A program made the translations under genes and the position numbers. Shown here in pieces: positions 22,293 to 32,265 of a DNA stretch of 64,000 bases (position 1 is the stretch's first letter; each line of letters opens with the position of its first letter). The stretch is taken from positions 309,848,092 to 309,912,091 of the forward strand of contig OY282558.1 in the NCBI GenBank assembly GCA_958295665.1, written 5' to 3'. The notes beneath the pieces are model-generated. The model searched no databases. It saw only the letters and a program-made list of their open reading frames with translations, and was not told the DNA's origin. Origin of the DNA: Tipula vernalis. Its lineage: Eukaryota; Arthropoda; Insecta; Diptera; Tipulidae.

Positions 22293-23366
22293 GCTTGTGT
22301 AATCGTAGTAGTCAATCCAAAGTATATTTAAATACTCCCGTTTCCAATTTGTCATTAACAAATAATAGTGAATATTTATCCTAAATTATATGATTAAAAT
22401 TTAGAACTTCATTAAGCAATAAGCTGTGCCACCGTTCTATAACCGAAGGCGATTAAAACCATTCACATAAAATATAAAGGTCACTATTTAAACACACTTT
22501 ACACCTTTCTTGAATAATACAAATATGTATGTAAATAAGATTTTCCACTGTCTACATTCTAATACAGTCGGACAAGAAAATACAGTCACATTTTGAGGCA
22601 CGTTTCTGTTTGTAATTCAAATTAATTAGTCATTCATACAAACCAGAACTACAACCTAATCTAGTAATCTATCAAAATATTTTGCAAATATTAAACATAA
22701 AAAATTATTATTTTTTATTCCATAATCATAAAACAGATGAATATAGATAGCTATGTGTTTTCGACAAACTGTATGGTACATGTCAAATTTGACAATTTAT
22801 CACTTAACCACCCACGAAAGTTTTTAAAAAAAATTATAACAACTGAAATTTACCAATTAACTTATAATCGTATCAACAATTAAATTTAAATATTTATTAA
22901 CTTAAGAAACAATTTTAATTTTATTTTAATTAAACTTATTTTAGATAAGTTAGTTACTCGACCAATTTAAAAACTTTGCAAAAACTCAATGATAATATAC
23001 GAATATTGAAACTAATGATATGCATATCAACTAATAACCTATCATTGATAATTTTTTTTATTTATAGTTAAATTTACACTTATTACCTATAAACAAAACA
23101 AATAAACTCACAGAAATTTTATTTTATTTTAAAATAATATTTACATTCTAAAATAACGTGTTAGAGACAGAGTGGTTTTAACAAAACTAATTTTCTTGTG
23201 ATGTCATAATCTGAAAATAGATTTTCGAGTTTACTTTGGTTGAACGGAGAAATTGCGAAAAATATTTGTGGAAATGTTAAACATCCAATAAGCAAGTGTA
23301 TTGAAATTATATGGGTCCATTCAAAAATTCAGCAAGTACGCAGATTTTGCAGCATTGCGTTTAAAA
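22293..23366. other. AT-rich spacer, nothing recognised
   Basis: No gene, RNA or clear repeat seen in about 1.1 kb of AT-rich DNA. Confidence 0.4.
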
Positions 23367-23475
23367 GGACGTGTTCGGAGTTTGCGATAATTTTTTTTTG
23401 TAGTAATTTTGACAGGAGTGAAATAATTTTTTCTTCCATATTCTGTAATAACTTTTATTTGTACTATTTTATTTA
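23367..23475 (+). repeat. Left part of a GGACGTGTTCG MITE
   Basis: Starts GGACGTGTTCGGAGTTTGCG and follows the 53559-53842 element for about 105 bp (AATTTTGACAGGAGTGAAATAA, then TTTTATTTGTAC) until it meets the PIF/Harbinger element at 23476. The right half of this MITE is not found beyond that element. Confidence 0.7.
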
Positions 23476-23651
23476 GGACGTGCCCGATTTCTGTGCGAAA
23501 TAAATTTTTGTGATAAATTAATGTTAAACTGTACGCAACCAAATTATCACAGCACCGGTGTCTGTAATAATTCTTGTTTCTGTGCCGGTGAAGTAAACAA
23601 AATAAATTTTATATAATTTAATTTAATTTTATTTATATAATATAATAAGTT

Positions 23652-23873
23652 CTAGCATTTTCCAGTGTCCAGCATTTTGTGAACAATATCACAAACTGCG
23701 GATCTTGACATGTTCATTGCTGCACCTACAATTCTATAACTAGTCCCACTTGCCAGCCACAGCAAAAATATCATTAGTTCCATTTTCGGTCCCCAACTAT
23801 GGTTTTTATTTAGCAAGAATTTTCTAATAGCGATGAAAGTGTTAGACGATATCCTTAAATGCATTCTCGTCAC
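23652..23873 (-). pseudogene. Harbinger nuclease N-terminal fragment, outer element
   Basis: A 73-codon fragment with LRISSNTF, then MELMIFLLWLASGTSYRIVG and MSRSAVCDIVHKML. In Harbinger (HARBI1-like) nucleases this is the segment before the catalytic DDE domain: FRMS-x-x-TF, LWxLATGxSYR, and VSxSTVxxIV. The upstream part of this frame lies beyond the inner insertion, near 24780-24840. No catalytic domain follows. Confidence 0.75.
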
Positions 23874-23890
23874 CGGATCATTATAACTAA

Positions 23891-24777
23891 AGACGTGTCC
23901 GATTTCTGTGCGAAATAATTTTTTTGTGATAAATTAATGTTAAACTGTACGCAACCAAATTATTACAGCACCGGTGTGTTATAATTTTGACATGTCCGTA
24001 ATAATTCTTGTTTCTGTGCCGGTGAAGTAAACAAAATAAGTTTTACGAGTATTTAATTTAATTTAAATAATATAATAAGTTCCAGCATTTTCTAGTGTCC
24101 AGCATTTTGTGAACAATATCACAAGCTGTGGATCTTGATATGTTCATTGCTGCACCTACAATTTTATAACTAGTCCCACTTATCAGCCACAGCAAAAATA
24201 TCATTAGTTCCATTTCCGGTCCCCAACCATGGTTTTTATTGGACAAGAATTTGCTAATAGCGATGAAAGTGTTAGACGATATCCTTAAATATATTCTCGT
24301 CACAGGATCATTATAACTAGGTATTGAATTAACAATACTGTTTGTTGAGGGAATTGAGTACATTATTGGTCGCTGCAAGAAAGAATTTTGTTAATATTTA
24401 TAAATACTAGAGAGCAATACCTAACATACATACCTGTAAGTTTAAATGAATCATATCTGGGAGTTTAGGAGATCCATTATTAAAGGTCGCGTAAAGTTCC
24501 ATGTTCTTCTCATTAAACACATGTAACCCGAACTTAATAGAAATAATACCATATTTGGATCAAATTCTGCTTCTATCATTTTATATATACACCTTTAAAT
24601 AACTCTCTATGTACAATTTATCGTTTGTTATATTTCCAAAAGTCAATTTTATTATGTCAAAATTATTTCAGTATTCGGACAGCAAATGAACTTATTTCAA
24701 ATATGGAAGAGAAAATTATTTCACTATTGTCAAATTTATCACAAAAAAATTATTTCGCACAGAAATCGGACACGTCC
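23891..24777 (-). mobile_element. Inner PIF/Harbinger element with TAA duplication
   Basis: An 887-bp element with inverted ends AGACGTGTCCGATTTCTGTG (left) and the complement of GGACGTGTCCGATTTCTGTG (right), bordered by TAA at 23888-23890 and 24778-24780. The target is the ATAACTAAGTATTG position of a related element, the uninterrupted form of which is seen in this copy as ATAACTAGGTATTG (about 24313). A clear self-insertion. Confidence 0.92.
24058..24378 (-). pseudogene. Harbinger nuclease N-terminal fragment, inner element
   Basis: A 106-codon frame with the same blocks as the outer copy: IYLRISSNTFIAI, MELMIFLLWLISGTSYKIVG, ISRSTACDIVHKMLD. It starts with QRPIMYSIPSTNSIVNSIPS, which is missing from the outer fragment because of the insertion. 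Ends without any catalytic DDE domain. Sequence upstream (24400-24720) also matches the outer copy (24850-25180) but gives no further recognisable domain. Confidence 0.75.
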
Positions 24778-25380
24778 TAAGTATTGAATTAACAATACTG
24801 TTTGTTGAGAGAATTGTGTACATTATTAGTCGCTGCAAATAATGATTTTATTAATATTTATAAATACCCAGAGAGTAATATCTAACATATGTACATACCT
24901 GTGAGTTTAGTACATACATTATTAAAGGTCGCGCAAAGTTCCGTGTTCTTCTCATTAAACACATGTAACCCGAAATTAATAGAAATAATACCATATTTGG
25001 ATCATATTTTGCCTCGATCATTTTTATATACACTTTTAAATAACTCTCTACGTACAATTTGTCGTTTGTTGTATTTCCAAATGTCAATTTTACTATGTCA
25101 AAATTATTTCAGTATTCGGACAGCAAATGAACTTTTCAAATATGGAAGAGAAAATTATTTCAATAATGTCAAATTTATCACAAAAAAAAAATTTTCACAC
25201 ATAAATCGGGCACGTCACAAATGATCGGCTGCTCTGTTTCGAAGTTGATCAATATTACCTTCTGGGTTGATCCATTCCACGACCAATCGTCGACTGTATA
25301 AATCCGTATACTCTCTTTTGCCTGGAATGGTACATTTCGAAATAATAATTTACTAGCCGTTTGTTCGTTATTCCGCACCT

Positions 25381-25500
25381 TTTTCCTCCTCATCGTATCT
25401 CGTATCTGCCGGTAACTTCTTGACTATAAATGAACTACCGTTTTCCTCCTCATCGTATCTCGTATCGGCCGGTAAATTCTTGACTATAAATGAGTTTTTC
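25381..25500. repeat. Two-copy tandem duplication, about 60 bp
   Basis: TTTTCCTCCTCATCGTATCT followed by CGTATC, GCCGGTAA and TTCTTGACTATAAATGA occurs twice back to back with few differences. Function unknown. A 71-codon minus frame beside it (25178-25393) has no recognised domain and runs into the Harbinger end. Confidence 0.8.
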
Positions 25501-25984
25501 GAATACTTTGTGACGACCGTACTGATTCTTCCTTTGTTTTATCTAGGATAACCTTGTTACTTGTATCGTAGTTCATTGCGACCGGTTGTTTTGTTTATGT
25601 TGTGTTTTGAGTTAAGCCGCGGCTACACGAATGGAAAATGTCGGCCAACATTGGCCCAATGTGACTTGTGAAATGTTGGACAAATGTTGGTGAAATAAAA
25701 TTTGACTTTCTACACGATTTGCCCAATGTTCATTTTTCGAATGGCTACCAATGTATAACCAATTTTGGTGGTTTATATATTGATATTTATCACTAGTTGT
25801 CACTACTAGTCATACATTAATTACAATATCTCCCACAAGATGGAAGCCAATGCAAACATATTGCTTTAAATTCTCAGATTTGTTTTTTACATTTCTTAAA
25901 CAGAAATCAATAGTGTGTTAAAAGTATAAAAGTGCAGAAAAACAATTTAAAAATATTTTTAAAATTGAATTTTAATTTTTTATT

Positions 25985-26114
25985 TTATGCCAAGCATCAT
26001 GGACTTCGAGCTTATTTTTATGTTTACAGTATTTTACATCCTAAATTTCGGGATACTTTTGATATAAATTTATAAATTCTAGCACAAACTCAGCCGACCA
26101 GTCAGATTCCATTT
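25985..26114 (-). pseudogene. MADF-domain remnant, left arm
   Basis: Starts MESDWSAEFVLEF, then INLYQKYPEI, a stop, and DVKYCKHKNKLEVHDAWHKI. W-x-x-E-x-V-L-E-F/L-I-x-L-Y, the P-x-x-WD position and HDAW form the MADF pattern. One in-frame stop replaces the conserved Trp codon. Mirror copy at 26625-26755. Confidence 0.7.
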
Positions 26115-26278
26115 TAGATTTATTTGTTTATAAATAATAAAATATAATGACATCTACAGTTGTATTTAGTGACATCTGCCGTTAAGTATTCAAAAATATA
26201 TTTTTTCTCACCAATCGTGTAAACGAAGTACCAATATACACTCCAACGTTGGTAGTTTCCTTTGATCTTTTTATAATG

Positions 26279-26430
26279 CCGCGGCTACACGAATGGAAAA
26301 TGTAGACCAACGTTGGAGATTTGTCCAAAAAACCAATCGTGTAGACAGAAAAAAAATAACAATTACAAATGAAGGTTATATTGGTCCAACATTGGTAACC
26401 ATTCGTTCAATAGGCTGTTTTTATTAAAAG
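26279..26430 (-). repeat. Inverted copy of the 145-bp unit
   Basis: GCCGCGGCTACACGAATGG followed by AGACCAACGTTGGAGATTTG, CCAATCGTGTAGACAG and GGTTATATTGGTCCAACATT is the reverse complement of the units in 26997-27433. It forms the loop region of the large inverted element. Confidence 0.85.
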
Positions 26431-26624
26431 ATCAAAGGAAACTACTAACGTTGGAGTGTATATTGGTACTTCGTCTACACGATGGGGCATGCAAAACGAC
26501 ATTATTACTTTTACCAGACACCAGGTGGCAGCATAAATGTATTTTTGAATACTTAACGGCAAATGTCACTAAATACAACTGTAGATGTCATTATATTTTA
26601 TTATTTATAAACAAATAAATCCAA

Positions 26625-26755
26625 AATGGAATCTGACTGGTCGGCTGAGTTTGTGCTAGAATTTATAAATTTATATCAAAATTATCCCGAAATTTGGGAT
26701 TTAAAACACTGTCAACATAAAAATAAGCTCGATGTGCATTTAAAGCAATATGTTT
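26625..26755 (+). pseudogene. MADF-domain remnant, right arm
   Basis: Starts MESDWSAEFVLEF, then INLYQNYPEIWDLKHCQHKN. It keeps the conserved YPEIWD tryptophan that is a stop in the left arm, but diverges after KLDVHL, where the left arm keeps HDAW. The two arms therefore decayed independently. Confidence 0.7.
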
Positions 26756-26996
26756 ACATTGGCTTCCATCTTGTGAGAGATATTGTAATTAATGTATGAC
26801 TAGTAGTGACAACTAGTGATAAATATCAATATCTAAACCACCAAATTTGGTTATACTTGGTAGCCATTCGAAAAATGAACATTAGGCAAATCGTGTAGAC
26901 AGTCAAATTTTATTTCACCAACATTTGTCCAACATTTTACAAATCATATTGGGCCAATGTTGGTCGAAATTTTCCATTCGTGTAGCCGCGGCTTAA

Positions 26997-27433
26997 AAAC
27001 CGCCTATTGAGCGAATGGTTACCAATGTTGGACCAATATAACCTTCATTTGTATTTGTTATTTTTTTTTCTATCCACACGATTGGTTTTTTGGACAAATC
27101 TCCAACGTTGGTCTACATTTTCCATTCGTGTAGCCGCGGCATAAAAACCGCCTATTGAGCGAATGGTTTCCAATGTTGGACCAATATAACCTTCATTTGT
27201 ATTTGTTTTTTTTTCTATCTACACGATTGGTTTTTTGGACAAATCTCCAACGTTGGTCTACATTTTCCACTCGTGTAGCAGCGGCATAAAAACCGCCTAT
27301 TGAGCGAATGCATACGAATGTTGGACCGATATAACGTTCATTTGTATTTGTTATTTTTTTTCTTTCTACACGATTGGTTTTTTGGACAAATCTCCAACGT
27401 TGGTCTACATTTTCCATTCGTGTAGCCGTGGCA
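26997..27433 (+). repeat. Three tandem 145-bp units
   Basis: Units begin with CGCCTATTGAGCGAATG at about 27001, 27149 and 27294 (spacing 148 and 145) and end with TCGTGTAGCCGCGGCAT or close variants. Each contains AATGTTGGACC, TATAACCTTCATTTGTATTT and CCAACGTTGGTCTACATTTT. Each unit end resembles the TIR of the neighbouring element, so the array probably arose by duplication of an internal or solo-end segment. The open frame on the minus strand is a product of the repetition. Confidence 0.9.
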
Positions 27434-27436
27434 TTA

Positions 27437-27960
27437 AGGCTTTGCCACAGCTATTTTCGTGCGATGCGATTCGCGTCAAATTTCACACTGGATGCCACAC
27501 TTAACAGCGACGCGATTTTTTTCGTAACAACTGTCATAGTCATTGGTTGAAATTATTTTGTAGTTTTTTCCCGAAATTTTAATTATTTTTATTTATTTAA
27601 TAATTGTGTATTGCACATACATCAAAATATTTAATTATTGCGAATTACAGTTCCATGTCTTCTCAAAAAAGTGAGGTTAAAACATGCGATAAAAAAATTC
27701 GTATGTATGTGGAAAGTTTCCAAACGCGAAAAAAGTTTTTTCTCCAATTGCGAAATTGCAAACTTCGCAAGATAAAATATAAAATGAATTTTATATGAAT
27801 AAAAATTATTATATTGCAAAAGACAAATGTATAGGATTTAAAGATTATATTGATATTTGATAGTTTTTTCATATATTTAGTATCAAATCTATTCTAATTG
27901 CAGTAGAATCTGAAAAGAAAAAATAAATCGCATCGCACGAAAATTAGCTGTGGCAAGGCC
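27437..27960. mobile_element. PIF/Harbinger-like MITE (GCCACAGC ends)
   Basis: Left end AGGCTTTGCCACAGCTATTT, right end inverted AAATTAGCTGTGGCAAGGCC; TTA lies at 27434-27436 and 27961-27963. TIRs extend about 40 bp through CGTGCGATGCGAT. A 64-codon plus frame inside (27604-27798) starts MSSQKSEVKTCDKK in one reading but has no recognised domain. Confidence 0.8.
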
Positions 27961-27963
27961 TTA

Positions 27964-28742
27964 TTAATCCGTACGTACTTTTTGTTACATATAGAAATAA
28001 TCATTTTTTAGAATATTTTTTACATTAAATTTTTTTTTAAAACGTAAACAAAACAAATAAATTGTATACATTTTGAGATAGATCTTTCGTTAAAATAAAA
28101 TAAACCACTTCGTTAAATAAAAAAACAAAAATCCAAAGTTTTGTTAAGTAGCTAGTGCTTTAGCGTTTGGCCCAGTAGTTTGAGATCTTGGTGCGCGGAT
28201 TCCCTTATGGCTATTATATTTATTTGTCCCAGGTACATGCATGTATCGTCTGCTGGGTACATGCAATTAATCTACACTAAAGTTGAATTTTTACATGATT
28301 AGTTCTGGTTTATAGGGTTAGTAACATTTATTAATGGGTGTATTGCAGTTTTGACAAATGTCAACATTTTTAAAAATAGTTTTTACCGGTACTTTCAAGT
28401 TAAATTTAATCAAATAAAAGTTAAATTTAATGAAATACATAAAGTTAATCCCTGCTTCAATTGATTAAAATTTTAACTTCTTAAATAAAGTTAAATCAAT
28501 GCAAATTTAATCAAATAGGTATTATATAAAATAAAGTTAATTATTTAAAGAACATACATAGTTAAAAAACAAAAATTGACACAATGTATAATAATTTATT
28601 GATAAATACATATATAAATAATATATAATCATAATTTTGTCAAGAAAGTTGAGAGCAAATCAATTAAAACTTGATTTGGTTAATTAAATTGAGCCCTTTT
28701 GTATAATGGTTATAAACGTTCGTGGGTTCTTCCTTTGGAAGC
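27964..28742. other. Region 3' of the DNAJC25-type gene
   Basis: AT-rich DNA. The part nearest 28742 is the probable 3' UTR of the minus-strand J-domain gene. No other feature recognised. Confidence 0.4.
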
Positions 28743-29771
28743 TTAATCTTCAAACGTCATTCTACTTGGACCATGGTTCTTCATATACCTTCTATATTGC
28801 TTGTATCTTGGATTATCTGCTAGCGTTTTCTTCATTTCTTCCTCTTGATCCAACTTCCAATTTTTACAATTTTCTTTTATCCACAATTCGAGCTTCAAAT
28901 ACTCCTCAATTTTATCATCCTCAATCGCATTGAACTGGTGTTTTCCAAGGCTCATATTCCTACGAATTAAATGTAACTTTTCCTCGCGGCCATACGGTTT
29001 TTTCAAAATATTAAAATTCCAAATCCATTTTAAATGCCAGCCTACGAACTTGATAAATGTATATGGAAAAATTATAATTTGTATCCATAAAATGTCTTTA
29101 ATTTCAGGTTTTGCATAGGCTCCTTTAATATCCATGTGTTCTTCAATAATTTGCCGTATTTGTTTCTCAGTCTCTTCTCTCTGTTCCTGCTTTGAAGTTT
29201 TTCCTCTCGATTTCTTATTTCCATTTAAATTTTTCAATTCGTCAGCTTTCTGCTGGGTAGCAATTTCCATTGCTTTATTACGATACTTAGGTACAGTCAT
29301 GAAGTATTTTATAGCAGTATCATACCTCTGCCACGAGCTGTAATGCTGCACTATTGAAATAATTGTAATGGTAACAAAAACCACAATTCGAACATCAACC
29401 TTCGGTGCAACACGGCGTCTGTAGTACCGGTAGTAATGAGCGTAGTATGCGTCTGGATTGTCCAACATATAGTCGTAGTCGGTGCGCGCTTCATCATCGC
29501 GTAAAATTTCATATGCTGTTGCGATTTCTTTGAATTTCTCCTCTGCTATTTTCTTTGCTTCTTCACCACGTTGCGTATCCGGATGAACTTTTTTCGCTAA
29601 TTGGCGATAAGCTCTTGATATTTCGCTTTTGGTTGATTCACGTGTCACTCCTAACACATCATAACAATTTTCTTTGCCACAGTAGAGCCCTTCAAGTAAT
29701 TGGCACTCGATTTGAATGATACATAGATAAAATATAAAAAATTGTAATATATAAAATTTAAACATTTTCAT
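28743..29771 (-). CDS. DNAJC25: DnaJ homolog subfamily C member 25 (ER J protein)
   Basis: A 342-residue protein, close to the 350-360 residues of animal DNAJC25. Residues 1-23 are a signal peptide (hydrophobic stretch ending IECQ). A J domain spans about 36-104: NCYDVLGV, the RAYRQLAKKVHPD block with the HPD tripeptide at 63-65, and an AYEILRDDEARTDYDYML end. A hydrophobic helix follows at about 125-143 and another at about 227-247, then a charged C-terminal part with WIKENCKNWKLDQEEEMKKT and a GPSRMTFED tail. The HPD would activate an Hsp70, by topology probably the ER lumenal one. The frame is uninterrupted, so no coding intron. Start chosen at the first Met because the signal peptide follows directly. 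Confidence 0.93.
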   Translation of the reverse strand: MKMFKFYILQFFIFYLCIIQIECQLLEGLYCGKENCYDVLGVTRESTKSEISRAYRQLAKKVHPDTQRGEEAKKIAEEKFKEIATAYEILRDDEARTDYDYMLDNPDAYYAHYYRYYRRRVAPKVDVRIVVFVTITIISIVQHYSSWQRYDTAIKYFMTVPKYRNKAMEIATQQKADELKNLNGNKKSRGKTSKQEQREETEKQIRQIIEEHMDIKGAYAKPEIKDILWIQIIIFPYTFIKFVGWHLKWIWNFNILKKPYGREEKLHLIRRNMSLGKHQFNAIEDDKIEEYLKLELWIKENCKNWKLDQEEEMKKTLADNPRYKQYRRYMKNHGPSRMTFED

Positions 29772-30037
29772 TTATAATGTTATAATTTACTATCAAATTG
29801 AAAATTTCATTTAAAACTATTCTATTTTTGTTAGACAAATTTGATAAAAAATATTATATGGTTGTCATTTTTTTTGATGACATGTAAATACACTGAATAA
29901 AGCAGTACTGATTACACGTATCTTTCAAAACATATTTTGAATAAACCCAGTAAGCAAATTGTACGAAAAAATACGTTGAATATGGGCAAGCCACCGTTAA
30001 GTGAAAGAGATAACGTAACGGTTTTATCAATTACGTC
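29772..30037. other. Upstream region of DNAJC25-type gene
   Basis: AT-rich DNA 5' of the J-domain gene; it should contain the promoter and 5' UTR but no element can be pointed to. Confidence 0.35.
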
Positions 30038-30196
30038 CAGGGTTTCGAACCGAACCCGAACCCGAACCTCGAACCCGCTCCGGTTCAAAGATTTTTAGTA
30101 ATTTTTTCGAACCTGAACCTGAACCCGAACCCAACATTTCGCGGGTTCGATTCAACCGGGTTCCGGGTTGACAAAAAAAAAATCGCATATTATATA

Positions 30197-30339
30197 CAGT
30201 GGAGGTCGGATAACACAAAATCGAGGGTAACAACAAAATATTTCGTGTTTTCAGAATTTCGTGTTAAGCGAAAATAATATGAAGAAACGGTGGAACTGAG
30301 AACAAAAGAATATTCTTGTTATCCGATATTCCGTGTTAA
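30197..30339. repeat. Short pogo-like MITE
   Basis: Starts CAGTGGAGGTCGGATAACAC and ends near GTTATCCGATATTCCGTGTT; CAGT-x-x-x-x-TCG-x-x-TAAC ends are typical of pogo/Tigger MITEs. The right terminus is imperfect, so limits are approximate. Confidence 0.45.
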
Positions 30340-30470
30340 AGTCAGTGTGGAATGGGCATTTTCGACTTTAAAGTTTATTTTAGCACCACAAAGGGTACAC
30401 CTTCAAGAAGAATCTTTAAGATATATCCTATTCGTCAAACTTAATGAAATGTTTTTAATGAAATAAATGA

Positions 30471-31538
30471 ATATCGTCATCTCAGTATTTAAGTGATACA
30501 AACGAATTTTTCTAATTTTGGAGTGAGAACTGCCATTTTACGTAAAAATGTAGACTGTATTGTCAAATCAGTTTCCAACGTAGTTATTATACCACTTCGT
30601 CAGTCCAGTCTTTGAGTGGCACAGATGAGTTTTAGTGAATTTGCAGTTAGGACCGTCACATTAAGCCGCATCCACACGAGGTGTGAAATGTACACTTATG
30701 CGCGCGTATTCGCTTAATTGGCGAATGTAGACGGTTAAGCGAGAAGTGTACATTTATCAACATCTCGGTACACACGATTCGTTAAATGTTCATTGATCAC
30801 ATGTAGGCGAATGTTAATGAACATTTCTATACTGATAGACATTTTTAGTATATATATCGTAAAATTTTTTCATTTAATTTCAAATTGAACAAATTTGTTG
30901 TTTTTAAAAAATTTTCAAGTTTTTCGGTTTATTCAAAGTTGAAAATGGAAATAAATAGCGACGACGATATTGATTTGGCCAGTGCAGTATTAATAAATAG
31001 TTGTGCTGTAATGTTAGTAAACAGAAATAAAAATAAAGTATTTAAATATCGCTTTCTTACTAAAAATTAACAGCAAATTTGATAATATCCGACCAAACAG
31101 CCATTCCGACCATTTAAATGAAAATTGGCATTAAACATTACTTTTGAAATCAATTATATATTACGTTTTAAGAATTTTCAGATATTATTTCTCTAAAAAA
31201 ATGCAAAGTTCAATAAATAATATTTCCATTAAAAAAAAATTCTAAAGATAAAAGCACATTTCAAATTATATTTGTTAACATTTTGTCGCTTCGTGTGGAT
31301 GGGTCACAAATCCATCGATTGTTTCCTTTGATGTGTGTCGTTTACCGCCTATTTAACGAACACAAGCAAATGAAAATATTCGTCATGCGAAAACCATCCA
31401 CACGACGTTTACATTCGCTAAATGCGCGCATAAGTGTACATTTTACACCTCATGTGGATGCGGCTTTAGATAATGGCAAACCTAACTTCAAAATGATCAG
31501 AATGCGTTTGTGGCGCTTGAATACTGAGGTGACGATAT
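30471..31538. repeat. Second-level inverted-repeat element
   Basis: ATATCGTCATCTCAGTATTT at the left is answered by the complement of ATATCGTCACCTCAGTATTC at the right, followed by ACAAACG in both. It lies inside the CAGGG element and contains the AGCCGCATCC MITE. Confidence 0.65.
30664..31465 (+). mobile_element. PIF/Harbinger-derived MITE (AGCCGCATCC ends)
   Basis: Ends AGCCGCATCCACACGAGGTG and near-complement, bordered by TTA at 30661-30663 and 31466-31468. Subterminal TGTACACTTATGCGCGC is shared by both ends. A short frame (from about 30944) reads MEINSDDDIDLASAVLINSC. An acidic DDD-D-x-x-L-A-S-A start resembles the N-terminus of Harbinger-type nucleases. The frame stops soon after; no catalytic domain remains. 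Confidence 0.8.
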
Positions 31539-31695
31539 ACATATAGATTTTTTTAAATATCTGTGAAATTTTATTTTTTTGTTAAGCCGAACCCGAACCC
31601 GAACCCGAACCTGAACCCGAACCAAATTATTTTCTTGCTTTGAACCTGAACCCGAACCCGAACCCAAAATTTTGCGGGTTCGAAACCCTGACGTC

Positions 31696-32237
31696 AGTGA
31701 AAATCCTCTAAGACGAAATTATATACGGTTAATATTTATAGAGCATTTCCAATGAAAAACTTTTGGCTTAGGCCAGAATCACACTATCATTTTTCTATAT
31801 CGAAGATATTTCTGTGGAATTAAACGATATCTGCAAAAAATCACTTTTTCAGTTTTTGCTGCTACTCGTTCCATTAAAATAACATCTAATTAATTTTCCA
31901 AAATCTTCATTATTTTCGAAACAATATGACGAAAAGAAAAATTGAGTACTTTAGTATTAATTCAAATAGAGCTATATTTTGGATTGTTTTTTTGTTTAAA
32001 TTTCAATCAATTATGCATCAAATGTTAACATTTGATGCATAATTGATAATCAAATTCATTGGGTGCGCCCGAAATGCGAATTTAAATGCACATTCTTTAA
32101 AATGCGCATTTTTGGATTAAATAAAATCTCATTAAAATCATTGAATCAATTAAAATTGGACAAAACCAAATTAATAAACCGATAAAAATGCTTAATTCAA
32201 ATATAAATTGACATCAAGCAGATGTATTAAAAATGTA
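31696..32237. other. Spacer with a perfect 42-bp palindrome
   Basis: No gene. Contains the exact spacerless palindrome at 32006-32047, centred on GTTAAC. Confidence 0.6.
32006..32047. repeat. Perfect 42-bp palindrome, no spacer
   Basis: ATCAATTATGCATCAAATG is followed by the central TTAA and its exact complement. No mismatch over 42 bp. Could be a tiny foldback or a binding-site pair; neither is shown. Confidence 0.95.
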
Positions 32238-32265
32238 CACTGTATCAAAAAATTGTCCGTACAAT

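Larger units (their letters stand above)
23476..25216 (-). mobile_element. Outer PIF/Harbinger element, split by a relative
   Basis: Left end GGACGTGCCCGATTTCTGTG, preceded by TTA; right end inverted, CGGGCACGTC at 25207-25216, followed by ACA rather than TTA. The element is interrupted at 23891-24777 by a close relative. The sequence before the break (GGATCATTATAACTAA) and after it (TAAGTATTGAATTAACAA) are contiguous inside the inner copy, proving one insertion. It encodes only an N-terminal piece of a Harbinger-type nuclease on the minus strand, so it was probably non-autonomous. Confidence 0.85.
25616..26993. mobile_element. Large inverted Harbinger-type element with MADF remnants
   Basis: Ends are GCCGCGGCTACACGAATGG and its complement; TAA borders both sides (25613-25615, 26994-26996). 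The arms (about 25616-26278 and 26430-26993) are inverted copies over more than 550 bp. Each arm encodes the start of a MADF domain: MESDWSAEFVLEFINLYQ appears on plus from about 26625 and on minus from about 26114, the latter continuing to KLEVHDAWHKIK. MADF/Myb-like proteins are the second protein of PIF/Harbinger elements. A stop (EI*DV) and truncation make both copies dead. The centre holds an inverted copy of the 145-bp unit found in tandem at 26997-27433. Confidence 0.85.
30038..31690. mobile_element. TIR element with GAACCC arrays at both ends
   Basis: Ends CAGGGTTTCGAACC and its complement, bordered by ACGTC on both sides (30033-30037 and 31691-31695). Just inside each end are arrays of CGAACC / GAACCC hexamers (30050-30165 and 31585-31680). 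CAGGG ends are common in hAT elements, but those duplicate 8 bp and only 5 bp match here. The interior is taken over by other elements. No transposase seen. Confidence 0.75.

Noticed and set aside
27193..27417. 74-codon minus frame with internally repeated protein
   Set aside because: The protein repetition mirrors the 145-bp DNA units; the frame is a by-product of the tandem array and has no domain.
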